Source: Celerinatantimonas yamalensis (lineage in GTDB: Bacteria; Pseudomonadota; Gammaproteobacteria; Enterobacterales; Celerinatantimonadaceae). Taken from it: DNA of 64,000 nucleotides. Below are positions 43,774-52,423 of the stretch, piece after piece. Made by a program: the position numbers and the translations under genes. The stretch covers positions 235,322 through 299,321 of the forward strand of contig NZ_JBEQCT010000004.1 of assembly GCF_046054155.1 (NCBI RefSeq). The letters run 5' to 3'. Every line of letters starts with the position of its first letter. Position 1 is the first letter of the stretch. Under the pieces are notes generated by a model that had not been told where the DNA came from, made no database searches, and saw nothing but the letters and a program-made list of their open reading frames with translations.

Positions 43774-46602
43774 TTAATAACCACGCTTGAGAATGGGTTG
43801 TAAAAAGCGCGCGGTATGCGAGCTGCTTTCTTCCACGATGGTTTCTGGGCTGCCAGTGACCAGAATTTCCCCGCCACCTTTGCCCCCCTCAGGGCCCAAA
43901 TCGATAACCCAGTCGGCAGTTTTGATGACATCCAAGTTATGCTCAATGACCACCACGGTATTGCCTTGATCGCGTAATCGATGGATCACCTTCAGCAGCA
44001 TCTCGATATCGGCAAAATGCAGCCCAGTGGTCGGTTCATCGAGAATATACAAAGTTGAACCTGTATCACGCTTGCTCAGCTCGCGGGCGAGCTTAATGCG
44101 CTGCGCTTCGCCGCCACTTAAAGTGGTTGCCGCCTGACCGAGTTTGATATAGGACAGGCCAACATCCATCAGTGTTTGCAACTTCCGGGCAATGGCTGGA
44201 ACAGGATCAAAAAACTCGCGCGCTTCTTCGACGGTCATATCCAGACATTCATGGATGCTTTTGCCCTTGTATTTTACTTCAAGGGTTTCACGGTTGTAGC
44301 GTTTGCTTTTACAGCTATCACAGGGCACATATATATCGGGTAAAAAGTGCATTTCGACTTTGATGACCCCATCACCCTGACACGCTTCACAGCGGCCGCC
44401 CTTGACGTTAAAGCTAAACCGTCCAGGTTTATAACCGCGCGCTCGCGACTCGCCGGTGCCGGCAAACAGTTCTCGAATCGGCGTAAAAATACCCGTGTAG
44501 GTGGCTGGATTTGAACGCGGAGTACGGCCAATCGGGCCTTGGTTGATATCCACGACTTTGTCGAGCTTATCAAGACCATGAATGGATTGATAAGGGGCGA
44601 TGTCATTGCCGTCAGCTTTATTAAGATCGCGGTGGGCAATCTTAAACAAGGTGTCGTTAACCAGTGTTGACTTGCCTGAACCTGAAACCCCTGTTACACA
44701 GGTCATTAAACCAATTGGGAACTTAACTGAGACATTTTTTAAGTTGTTACCGCATGCGCCGATAAGCTCCACCCAACCATTATCGGGCTGATGGCGCTCG
44801 GTTGGAATTTTGATCTGCTTTTTACCACTTAAATATTGTCCTGTTAATGACTCTGGTTCGTCAATAATCTGCTGCACCGCGCCTTCGGCAATGATTCGTC
44901 CACCATGTACCCCTGCCCCAGGACCAATATCAACCACATAGTCAGCAGCGCGAATAGCATCTTCATCGTGTTCCACCACAATGACGGTGTTACCCAGATC
45001 GCGCAGGCGAGTGAGGGTGCTTAACAGTCGTTCGTTGTCACGCTGATGCAAGCCAATCGAAGGTTCATCAAGCACATACATCACCCCAACCAGACCCGCT
45101 CCAATTTGGCTCGCTAAGCGGATCCGCTGCGCTTCACCGCCAGAAAGCGTGTCGGCACTACGTGACAAAGAGAGATAATCGAGCCCCACGTTGACCAAAA
45201 AGGTTAAGCGATCATTGATCTCTTTTAAGATCTTACTGGCGATCTGCGCGCGCTGTCCGGTTAGACTCAGCGTACTGAAAAAGTCTAGTGCCTCGCGAAT
45301 CGACATATCCGTAATCATCGGTAGGGTGGTTTGGCCGATAAATACGTGTCGTGCTTCTTCTTTTAAGCGGCTCCCATGGCAATGCGGGCAGCTTTGACTA
45401 CTAATGTATTTTGCTAAGTCTTCGCGCACTGCATTTGACTCGGTCTCGCGGTAGCGGCGCTGCATATTCGGGATCACCCCTTCAAAGGGATGCTCGCGCA
45501 GTGTGATATCACCGCGATCGTTGACATATTTAAAGGCTATTTTGGTTTTGCCTGAGCCATAGAGCAGCATCTGTTTGGTGGGATCATCTAGCTCTTGGTA
45601 GGGAATATCCAGCGGGAATTTGTAATGTTCGGCTAAGGAGCGCAGCATTTGAAAGTAGTAAAAATTGCGCTTATCCCAGCCTCGAATGGCGCCACCCGAT
45701 AAACTGATTTCAGCATTTACAATAACTTTTTCGGGATCAAAAAATTGCTCAACCCCTAGTCCATCACAATGCGGACAAGCGCCCGCGGGATTATTAAAGG
45801 AAAATAGGCGCGGCTCCAGCTCTTGCATGCTGTAGCCACATACTGGACAGGCAAAGTTAGCTGAAAAAACCAATTCATCCATATTGCCTTCCATTGGCGC
45901 AATAATGGCGGTGCCGCCAGACAGCTCAAGGGCGGTTTCAAAAGATTCAGCTAAGCGTTGCTGGAGATCATCGCGAACTTTAAAGCGGTCGACCACCACT
46001 TCAATGGTGTGTTTCTTACGTAGTTCAAGCGTTGGCGGATCAGAGAGATCGCAAACTTCCCCATCAATTCTGGCTCGGATAAAACCTTGCGCATTGAGCC
46101 CTTCGAGGGTCTTAACGTGTTCCCCTTTGCGTTCTTTAACCACCGGTGCGAGTAACATTAAACGGCTACCGCCAGTGATCGCCAGCACATTATCAACCAT
46201 TTGGCTGACCGTTTGTGCGGCGAGTGGCTCATCGTGGTGAGGACAGCGTGGTTCACCCACTCGGGCGTATAACAAACGTAAATAATCGTAAATTTCAGTG
46301 ATGGTTCCAACGGTCGAACGGGGGTTATGCGAGGTCGATTTTTGTTCGATGGAGATAGCTGGAGAGAGCCCCTCAATGTGGTCAACATCGGGTTTTTCCA
46401 TCAACGACAAAAACTGCCGCGCATAGGCCGATAATGATTCAACATAGCGACGCTGGCCTTCGGCGTAGAGCGTGTCGAATGCCAGTGATGACTTCCCTGA
46501 ACCGGATAATCCGGTGATGACAATCAGTTTGTCGCGAGGGAGTGTCAAATTGAGGTTTTTTAAGTTGTGGGTGCGTGCACCGCGTATCTCAATATTATCC
46601 AT
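43774..46602 (-). CDS. uvrA: Excinuclease ABC subunit A
   Basis: DNA-damage recognition ATPase of nucleotide-excision repair; works with UvrB and UvrC. 942 aa from the ATG at 46602 (MDNIEIRGARTHNLKNL), with TAGGTG upstream; the frame continues open to 46776 but without conserved sequence. Two ABC modules: Walker A GLSGSGKSS near the N-terminus and GVSGSGKST in the second half, signatures LSGGEAQRIRLASQIG and LSGGEAQRIKLARELS, and zinc-finger cysteines in CPVCGYS...CPHCDG and CEACQGDG...CDSCKSKRY. I saw no LexA box in the 149-base gap to the divergent MFS gene. Confidence 0.97.
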   Translation of the reverse strand: MDNIEIRGARTHNLKNLNLTLPRDKLIVITGLSGSGKSSLAFDTLYAEGQRRYVESLSAYARQFLSLMEKPDVDHIEGLSPAISIEQKSTSHNPRSTVGTITEIYDYLRLLYARVGEPRCPHHDEPLAAQTVSQMVDNVLAITGGSRLMLLAPVVKERKGEHVKTLEGLNAQGFIRARIDGEVCDLSDPPTLELRKKHTIEVVVDRFKVRDDLQQRLAESFETALELSGGTAIIAPMEGNMDELVFSANFACPVCGYSMQELEPRLFSFNNPAGACPHCDGLGVEQFFDPEKVIVNAEISLSGGAIRGWDKRNFYYFQMLRSLAEHYKFPLDIPYQELDDPTKQMLLYGSGKTKIAFKYVNDRGDITLREHPFEGVIPNMQRRYRETESNAVREDLAKYISSQSCPHCHGSRLKEEARHVFIGQTTLPMITDMSIREALDFFSTLSLTGQRAQIASKILKEINDRLTFLVNVGLDYLSLSRSADTLSGGEAQRIRLASQIGAGLVGVMYVLDEPSIGLHQRDNERLLSTLTRLRDLGNTVIVVEHDEDAIRAADYVVDIGPGAGVHGGRIIAEGAVQQIIDEPESLTGQYLSGKKQIKIPTERHQPDNGWVELIGACGNNLKNVSVKFPIGLMTCVTGVSGSGKSTLVNDTLFKIAHRDLNKADGNDIAPYQSIHGLDKLDKVVDINQGPIGRTPRSNPATYTGIFTPIRELFAGTGESRARGYKPGRFSFNVKGGRCEACQGDGVIKVEMHFLPDIYVPCDSCKSKRYNRETLEVKYKGKSIHECLDMTVEEAREFFDPVPAIARKLQTLMDVGLSYIKLGQAATTLSGGEAQRIKLARELSKRDTGSTLYILDEPTTGLHFADIEMLLKVIHRLRDQGNTVVVIEHNLDVIKTADWVIDLGPEGGKGGGEILVTGSPETIVEESSSHTARFLQPILKRGY

Positions 46603-46751
46603 ATCACCTAAGGCATAGTTCAGTTGACAATCCACCAGTATGGCATAACCCGTCAAATGGAGCATCCTTTGCGTAGCTGTCGATCCGCCTTTTGCCATGC
46701 TATGATGCAGACATTTTGTACGATCAACTGATACTTTTAGGAAAAAACGAT

Positions 46752-48122
46752 ATGGCTGTAGGAGCAATTTCTGCAACAGAAAAACGTGGGGCTATGTCGC
46801 TGGCACTGGTATTCGGGCTACGGATGGCCGGCTTATTTATGATTATGCCGGTGTTGGCGATATTTGCGCGCCATTTAGATGGGTACTCCCCACTCACAGT
46901 AGGATTAGCTATTGGTGCCTATGGGTTGACACAAGCCATCTTGCAGATCCCCATGGGTTGGTTATCGGATCGAATTGGACGAAAACCGGTGATCATCACA
47001 GGCTTAGTGATCTTTGCCATCGGGAGTGTTGTGGCGGCCTTAAGCCACTCGATGACGGGGGTTATTGCCGGACGTGCGATCCAAGGAATGGGTGCCATTG
47101 CCAGCTCGATTTTAGCGCTAGCCGCAGACTTAAGCCGTGAAGAAAACCGGTCTAAAGTGATGGCAACGATCGGCATGAGTATTGGTTTAGCCTTCGCCGC
47201 TTCTTTGGTATTTGGTCCGCCATTGGCGAGCTGGGTTGGGTTAAGTGGCATGTTCTGGTTCAGTACTGGGTTTGCCATATTAGGTATTTTAGCTGTATGG
47301 CTGGTGGTGCCCAATGTCTCAACGCATGCACCAAAAGGCGAGGTGTCGACGTCGCTGGCTCAGTTTGCACAGGCAATTAAACACCCGCAATTGCTGCGCT
47401 TAGATTGGAGTATTTTTGCCTTACATCTTTTATTGACCGCCGAATTTGTGCAATTTCCTGGACGTTTGGTTGAAGCTGGGTTAGCTGCTTCACATCAGTG
47501 GTATTTGTATCTGCCCGTGCTATTTGGCTCATTTGTGTTGATGGTTCCAATGCTTATTTTAGCCGCTAAGCGCAATCAACATCGCGGTTACTTCCTTTTG
47601 GCACTGGCTATCTTTTTCCTCTCCAACCTTATCTTATTGTTTGCCAGTAGCCTGCCAATGTTAGTGCTCTCCGCCTTGCTCTTTTTCACTGGCTTTAACT
47701 ATATGGAAGCCTCGTTGCCGGCGATGATCTCCTCGTTAGCGCCTGCTGGACAAAAAGGCGGTGCGATGGGAGTGTACTCAACTTGTCAGTTTATCGGTGC
47801 ATTTATTGGTGGCTCGATGGCAGGCTTGGTGATGAGCCATTTTGGCCGGATGCCACTGGTTTTGGTTGCCATGTTGGTGGTATTGGTTTGGATGGCCATT
47901 GCGATGGGGATCAAAGTACAAAGTGGCCTGAAAAACCACACGATCAGTTATACTCAAAAATTAGACAGTGATGCGCTCGTCAATCATTTGGGACAGTTAG
48001 ATGGCGTGGTCGAAGTGGTGGTATTGCCTGACGAACAAACGGCTTATTTAAAAGTGAATCATAAGCAGTTTGACTTAGCTTACGCGCAAGCTTTGGTCCA
48101 TGAATTTGGCCGCGAGGCATAG
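46752..48122 (+). CDS. MFS transporter of the YajR type
   Basis: A 456-aa major-facilitator protein with 12 hydrophobic segments and a soluble C-terminal domain. Motif A GWLSDRIGRKPVII, RAIQGMGAIASSILALAADL, GGAMGVYSTCQFIGAFIGG. The last about 65 residues (LVNHLGQLDGVVEVVVLPDEQTAYLKV...) form the ferredoxin-like YAM domain that marks E. coli YajR. The start at 46752 has AGGAAA 9 bases upstream; the ATG-like start at 46692 overlaps the uvrA promoter. It lies between uvrA and ssb as in vibrios. Substrate unknown. Confidence 0.9.
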   Translation: MAVGAISATEKRGAMSLALVFGLRMAGLFMIMPVLAIFARHLDGYSPLTVGLAIGAYGLTQAILQIPMGWLSDRIGRKPVIITGLVIFAIGSVVAALSHSMTGVIAGRAIQGMGAIASSILALAADLSREENRSKVMATIGMSIGLAFAASLVFGPPLASWVGLSGMFWFSTGFAILGILAVWLVVPNVSTHAPKGEVSTSLAQFAQAIKHPQLLRLDWSIFALHLLLTAEFVQFPGRLVEAGLAASHQWYLYLPVLFGSFVLMVPMLILAAKRNQHRGYFLLALAIFFLSNLILLFASSLPMLVLSALLFFTGFNYMEASLPAMISSLAPAGQKGGAMGVYSTCQFIGAFIGGSMAGLVMSHFGRMPLVLVAMLVVLVWMAIAMGIKVQSGLKNHTISYTQKLDSDALVNHLGQLDGVVEVVVLPDEQTAYLKVNHKQFDLAYAQALVHEFGREA

Positions 48123-48324
48123 CGTTAATTCCTATCTTAAAGTTGCTTGCGCTATTTTGAGGTAGGCCGTTGATAAATAAGGCTGGGTGCAGAGGGCTTC
48201 GTGCTGAAATCTATATTGTTATGCCGCAAGCAAAGGGAATGACTAAGTGACAGACGCCAAACATCGGCGAGCTCAGATTGTGTTGCTAAGCATCCTCCCT
48301 TATAATTTGTCAAATAGATGAGAT

Positions 48325-48352
48325 GAAATGGTCGAGCTTGGTTGACCATTTC
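48325..48352. repeat. Hairpin between the MFS gene and ssb
   Basis: GAAATGGTC (48325-48333) / GACCATTTC (48344-48352) with a 10-base loop, in the 279-base gap that should also hold the ssb promoter. No U-run. Confidence 0.4.
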
Positions 48353-48401
48353 GATTCATTATCGATGAGTCATCCAATGAATTGTAAGCAAAGAGGCATG
48401 T

Positions 48402-49013
48402 ATGAGTAGTAGAGGTGTAAATAAAGTTATTCTGGTGGGCAACTTAGGTCAGGATCCAGAAGTGCGCTACATGCCAAATGGTGGAGCCGTTGCAAATATT
48501 ACAGTGGCTACATCTGAGAGCTGGAAAGATCAGCAAGGCCAACAGCAAGAGCGCACCGAATGGCATCGTGTGGTGATGTATCGGCGTTTGGCTGAGATTG
48601 CTGGTGAATACTTGCGCAAAGGCTCTAAAGTTTATCTCGAAGGCAAACTGCAAACGCGTAAATGGCAAGATCAGCAAGGTAATGATCGCTACACAACTGA
48701 AATTGTTGCCAACGAAATGCAAATGCTCGACAGCCGCGGCGCAAGTCAAGGACAAAGCAGTGGCGCACCTGAGCAAGGTAACTGGGGCAACTCTAATCAA
48801 AATCAAGCGGGTGGTTTTAACCAAGGCCAGCCACAACAACAAAACGGCGGGTTTAATCAACAACCAGCAGCGGCGCAACAAGGTGGTTTTTCACCAGCAC
48901 CAAGCCCGAGTCGGCCAGCCCAACAATCGGCTCCACAGCCAGCACAGCAAAATGCACCGCAGCAGACCTATAATGAACCACCAATGGATTTTGACGACGA
49001 TATTCCGTTCTAA
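48402..49013 (+). CDS. ssb: Single-stranded DNA-binding protein
   Basis: Binds and protects single-stranded DNA in replication and repair. 203 aa: OB-fold with the bacterial start GVNKVILVGNLGQDPEVRYMPNG, ATSESWKDQQ and EWHRVVMYRRLAEIAGEYLRKGSKVYLEGKL; a long Gln/Gly/Pro/Asn-rich linker (residues about 115-190); and the acidic tip DFDDDIPF that binds partner proteins. AGAGG precedes the ATG. A strong terminator follows. Confidence 0.98.
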   Translation: MSSRGVNKVILVGNLGQDPEVRYMPNGGAVANITVATSESWKDQQGQQQERTEWHRVVMYRRLAEIAGEYLRKGSKVYLEGKLQTRKWQDQQGNDRYTTEIVANEMQMLDSRGASQGQSSGAPEQGNWGNSNQNQAGGFNQGQPQQQNGGFNQQPAAAQQGGFSPAPSPSRPAQQSAPQPAQQNAPQQTYNEPPMDFDDDIPF

Positions 49014-49059
49014 GCTCACGTATAATTTAAAAGTGTAAATTAAAACGCTTTTAAAAATT

Positions 49060-49101
49060 AAACATAAAAAACCCAGCGCTATCGCTGGGTTTTTTATGTT
49101 T
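49060..49101 (+). terminator. Strong terminator after ssb
   Basis: Arms 49060-49078 and 49083-49101 are perfectly complementary for 19 bases (core ACCCAGCG / CGCTGGGT, flanked by A- and T-runs) with a 4-base loop. Works in both directions in principle. Confidence 0.85.
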
Positions 49102-50072
49102 AACACTTTTGATATTTGTATCCCAGTTAATTTACAAGGAGGATTACCGATGCTAACGAAGGATCAAATAAACGAATGACTCTTCGTTACGGATATGGAC
49201 TCCCCGAACAACTCTTGGAAAGAGCAGCGCATTGAGTGTCGCAAATGAATTGCTTAAATACGCCACAGCATTTATTTGAGGGGAGAGATAATAGCTCAGT
49301 CTGAAAATAGAGATGAAAAAGCTGTTTTATTTGAAGATAGTGAAGTCGAACTTGGAGGATGTGGCACCTCTAGTTATTGTTGGTCATTCTATACGACCCT
49401 TGAGGTAGGATTGCCTAGATGGAGGGAAGCACTCTCTTGGCTATAGCTTCCATCGTGGGGGCATAAGGTTCGCCATTAGCCGACCATGGCAGCACCTAGA
49501 TTGGGCCGCTAACGTGACGATATTGCGCCAAGGAAATAACATACGAATCATCACCTCATCCCGAGGGAATAAAAAAGATGGGTGTTTCAGTTTCACCTAG
49601 ACGCACAGGGATAGCTCCGGTATGCAGCCCCAAGGGAGCCGGTGCGATTTGCAAAGCGAATTTAGTCAAACGAAGGTGTTCAAAAATTTCTTTCAATGAG
49701 CAATCAAAAATATGTTGAAAAAATAGTGTAAATATCAGAGTTAAATCATATAAACAGGCGGATTAACTCTTTTAGGCGATTGTGTGGTGATGAGTAAATC
49801 AGTATGGTGAAATATTCGCAGATACACATCTCAATGTATCTTCGTAACCGGCGCAACCCAATTGACTACATCGGGGGGCGGTAGCGTGGTTCAACCTAAT
49901 TAGCTTGTCGTCAAGCTTATTTGTCACCTCACCAAATACAGCACTCATGAATAGACTAGTGATAGCGGCATCGATCGTTTGAATGATATCTGAGCTTATA
50001 GGCTCAGATCACTGATCGGCGATATCTACCTTTATAGCCATTTTGCGATGGCGATTGTGAATGCTCTGATTT

Positions 50073-50088
50073 CTGTATGGATAGACAG
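50073..50088. promoter_or_regulatory. LexA (SOS) box
   Basis: CTGTATGGATAGACAG, matching the gamma-proteobacterial consensus CTGT-N8-ACAG at both ends. It lies about 310 bases upstream of the TIR gene. SOS boxes of this kind control integron integrase promoters in vibrios, so it may be a relic of an intI/attI region, or may control the first cassette. Confidence 0.65.
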
Positions 50089-50229
50089 TATTATTTGTAT
50101 ATGTGCCATCGCGAGCGCAGATCCGCCCCAACTGATGCGCACTTTGTTATAAACATCATTATAAAAATAAATAAAAATCAATATATTAGTCTAAATGTAA
50201 GGTTGGATAATGCGCAACGCGAAGAGAGA

Positions 50230-50247
50230 AAATGCGCATGCGCATTT
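50230..50247. repeat. 18-bp palindrome with ATGCGCA repeats
   Basis: AAATGCGCATGCGCATTT is a perfect palindrome. The unit ATGCGCA also occurs at about 50135 and 50209, so the 110 bases hold four copies counting both arms. This could be a protein-binding site in the leader of the TIR cassette. Confidence 0.5.
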
Positions 50248-50382
50248 ATCGCGAGGGTATATTTTGCCAAATAAGACTTAACTGTATGATAGTCCTTTAA
50301 AAACAGCTTGCTCACTTTGCCCCCAAAGGGGTGGAATTTGAGCATGCTTCATATAAAAATGTTATATTTTTCAGGATCAGGA

Positions 50383-51150
50383 ATGAAGGTATTCATCAGC
50401 CATACCAATGAAGATGCTCATATCGCCATAAAGATACGAAATTATTTGGTGCACAGCGATATCGACGTTTTCGACGATAAAGCTGATATCTCAATGGGGT
50501 CGAATTTAGCATCTTCAATTAATGAAGCGATTGATGCTTCAGATGCAGTTTTGTTCATTATCTCGAGAAACACCGATAAGAGCCGGTGGGTTCATCAAGA
50601 GATGTCACTTGCGATTAGCAATAAGCTAAACGGTAAATCTGTAAAGCTGATTCCAATAGTTGTAGAGAAAAACTCTGAGATTCCTTTTTTCTTAAAAGAT
50701 TATCTATATTTAGATATGTCCAGAGGTCAAGACTTCGAAACTGGAATGTCTAGGCTTATTGAAGGTTTGCGAAGTGATAAAAAAACGTCAATTCAACAGG
50801 ATCTCGAAGCAAAAGTAACTAGCATAGAGATCGAAAAGGAGTTGCTTAAGATAAAAAGTCTTGAGCATGAAGAATTTAGAAAGTTTAAATCCCGTCAGAT
50901 GTTTTTTATCGCAATGATTGCGACCTTGGTTTCATCTGTTGTTGTATCGATTGGTTTGCTGGGCTGGGTCGCAAAGATCGAGTACTCCAATTTTGAATGG
51001 ATCATAGCTTTTCTTGTTGGCACTATGGCTTCTATGCTCGGTTCTCTGCTTTACATGCGAAAAGAGAGGCCTCATAAAGATGAGCTGGTGAGAAAAATTG
51101 ACGAGCTCCACAATTCTCTAAAAGAGATGGAGGCTCGTCATGACAAATAA
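50383..51150 (+). CDS. TIR-domain protein with coiled coil and two transmembrane segments (cassette 1, first gene)
   Basis: Residues 1-about 130 form a TIR domain: MKVFISHTNEDAHIA at the first strand, FDDKADISMGSNLASSINEAI, and the catalytic-type W69/E73 in RWVHQEMSLA, matching NAD-cleaving bacterial TIRs. Residues about 135-170 are charged and heptad-like (coiled coil); 173-196 and 205-225 are hydrophobic spans; a short charged tail follows. The start at 50383 (AGGA upstream) gives 255 aa and begins at the TIR; ATGs further upstream would add a non-conserved leader. Its end overlaps the next gene by 11 bases. A membrane-bound NAD-degrading defence effector is likely; this is inference from the domain. 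Confidence 0.85.
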   Translation: MKVFISHTNEDAHIAIKIRNYLVHSDIDVFDDKADISMGSNLASSINEAIDASDAVLFIISRNTDKSRWVHQEMSLAISNKLNGKSVKLIPIVVEKNSEIPFFLKDYLYLDMSRGQDFETGMSRLIEGLRSDKKTSIQQDLEAKVTSIEIEKELLKIKSLEHEEFRKFKSRQMFFIAMIATLVSSVVVSIGLLGWVAKIEYSNFEWIIAFLVGTMASMLGSLLYMRKERPHKDELVRKIDELHNSLKEMEARHDK

Positions 51151-51493
51151 TGAAGAGCTAAATCCCGTAATCCTTGAAAGAGCATCAGAACAACTGAGGC
51201 AAGAGAGAGAAACTTTCGATCAAGCTAAATCGCATGACCAATGGTGGTTTATATTGCGATTAGCAATGGGTTTTTCGTCAATAATTTTGCTTGTGGCTGT
51301 TATGGTTGTTTCGGTCTATATCCTATTCAACAACACTGATTTCCCTGAATTGGTTGTTACTTCAGCTGGCGCAGCGTTGTTTGTAGACGTACTAGGAATG
51401 CTAATTGGTGTGTGGAAAATTGCCCTAAATCCAAAGACTGTCTCCAAACTCCAACCAACAACGCAGTCGTCAATTCCGGATGTCGCTCCATGA
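51140..51493 (+). CDS. Small two-span membrane protein, partner of the TIR gene (cassette 1, second gene)
   Basis: 117 aa: a charged, Glu/Gln-rich N-terminal helix (residues 5-30), then hydrophobic spans at about 38-62 and 71-95, and a short polar tail. The ATG lies inside the last codons of the TIR gene, so the two are translationally coupled, and one attC closes both, meaning that they travel as one unit. I do not recognise the family. A complex of the two in the membrane is a reasonable guess. Confidence 0.75.
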   Translation: MTNNEELNPVILERASEQLRQERETFDQAKSHDQWWFILRLAMGFSSIILLVAVMVVSVYILFNNTDFPELVVTSAGAALFVDVLGMLIGVWKIALNPKTVSKLQPTTQSSIPDVAP

Positions 51494-51503
51494 CAACAAA
51501 ATA

Positions 51504-51569
51504 TAACAATCAGCTGCAGCGGAGCAATTTACGCTGCGCTCCAATTGCCCGCTGAGCTGGGCGTTAGAA
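51504..51569 (+). repeat. attC site 1 (TIR cassette)
   Basis: TAACAAT at 51504 to GTTAGAA at 51563-51569, with complementary arms CAGC..GC(A)GCGG and CCGCTGAGCTG. Integron recombination site; crossover would be between G51563 and T51564. Confidence 0.9.
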
Positions 51570-51582
51570 CACAAGGTTGAAT

Positions 51583-52308
51583 ATGAACTCCAAAGAATCG
51601 ATTAAATATGAGTTAAATAAGCTTGGTACTGATGCGAAAGATATATCTGATATATTGAAAGGTAAAATAACAGATAAGAGTTTTAAAATTGAATATCAAA
51701 AGTGGTATACCAAAGCTATTGGATTAGTCTCATTTCTTGCTCCTGATCGCGCCTCAGAATTTAAATCATATTATGAAATTGATCCTAAAAGAAAATCCTT
51801 GTCTTGGGGGACATGGGTAATTCAAGATTATGTCAAAGGAGTCGCTCCAATTCTTAATGGGTTTGATTCAGCAGAACAGGCTGGTATCTGTTTGTTTAAT
51901 CAACACTCATTATTGCAGTCACTAAATTCAAGAATCGATGGGGTTTTGGCAAATGCAGAATTAAGCATTTATGCAGAAATTAAAGATGCCGAGTTATCGT
52001 CATGTAATCAGTTGATTAAAATCAGCCCTAGAGCTGCTGGCGCCCTAGCTGGAGTTGTGCTGGAAGGCTACCTCCAAAAAGTTGCGGAAAATCACAATGT
52101 AGTAATTAAGAAAAAGTCACCAACGGTAGCTGATTTAAATGATCCGCTAAAAAAAGAGGAAATATACGATATTCCTACATGGCGTAAAGTCAGCTACCTA
52201 GCAGATATTAGAAATTTATGTTCTCATAAAAAAGATGACGAGCCTACAAAAGAGCAAGTTAGAGAGTTAATTGACGGTGTGAATTGGGTTACTAAAAATG
52301 TGTTCTAA
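51583..52308 (+). CDS. HEPN-like protein with R-x4-H motif (cassette 2)
   Basis: 241 aa, no signal or membrane span. The C-terminal half is helical, with RAAGALAGVVLEGYLQKVAENHNV and then LADIRNLCSHKKDD, where R210 and H215 form the R-x4-H signature of HEPN ribonuclease domains; the layout resembles DUF4145/HEPN-type proteins. Such domains act as RNases in toxin and abortive-infection systems. AAGG precedes the ATG at 51583 (a TTG at 51577 is in frame). It sits between TIR and SIR2 cassettes. The RNase role is inference; a non-toxic HEPN role is also possible. Confidence 0.65.
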   Translation: MNSKESIKYELNKLGTDAKDISDILKGKITDKSFKIEYQKWYTKAIGLVSFLAPDRASEFKSYYEIDPKRKSLSWGTWVIQDYVKGVAPILNGFDSAEQAGICLFNQHSLLQSLNSRIDGVLANAELSIYAEIKDAELSSCNQLIKISPRAAGALAGVVLEGYLQKVAENHNVVIKKKSPTVADLNDPLKKEEIYDIPTWRKVSYLADIRNLCSHKKDDEPTKEQVRELIDGVNWVTKNVF

Positions 52309-52399
52309 CAAGTCAATTAAAAGGACTAAAAACCGCGGGCTATCTCGCTTCACTCGTATCTTAGCCCACAATTTTTAGCCTCTTATTGAGGCGTTATAT
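52306..52399 (+). repeat. attC site 2 (HEPN cassette)
   Basis: TAACAAG overlaps the HEPN stop codon; the right end is GTTATAT at 52393-52399. Internal arms GGGCTA and TAGCCC, and the AGCCTCTTATTGAGGC segment before the right core. Nearly the same design as attC 12 of the PhzF cassette. Confidence 0.92.
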
Positions 52400-52423
52400 T
52401 TATAATCAAACTCGGAGTATTTA

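Larger units (their letters stand above)
49110..50382. other. 1.2-kb region with no recognisable gene between ssb and the first cassette
   Basis: No ORF with a normal start gives a recognisable protein. Short open stretches exist on both strands (for example 49285-49445 plus, and 49575-49720 minus, which reads protein-like with FALQIAPAPLGLHTG) but without good starts, so they may be remains of decayed genes. Also seen: TAACGAAG/CTTCGTTA arms (49154/49182), a hairpin at 49988-50009, a LexA box at 50073, and an 18-bp palindrome at 50230. An integrase gene would be expected near the start of a cassette array but is not present. Confidence 0.5.

Noticed and set aside
46603..46751. Expected LexA box for uvrA
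   Set aside because: No CTG-N10-CAG match was found in the gap; CTGGTGGATTGTCAA is only a half match.
49154..49189. TAACGAAG / CTTCGTTA arms resembling a tiny attC
   Set aside because: The right core GTTACGG does not fit GTTRRRY and there is no cassette attached.
49285..49720. Short start-less open stretches on both strands that read protein-like
   Set aside because: No start codon with a ribosome site and no family recognised; could be decayed genes but cannot be supported as features.
50101..50152. Possible extra attC ending in GTTATAA (arms GTGCCATC / GATGCGCAC)
   Set aside because: No TAAC left core, arms imperfect; kept only as a possible attI-like junction in a finding.
50077..50274. 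Open frame of 65 codons across the LexA box and palindrome
   Set aside because: No ribosome site, odd composition and no recognisable family; it runs through regulatory-looking sequence.
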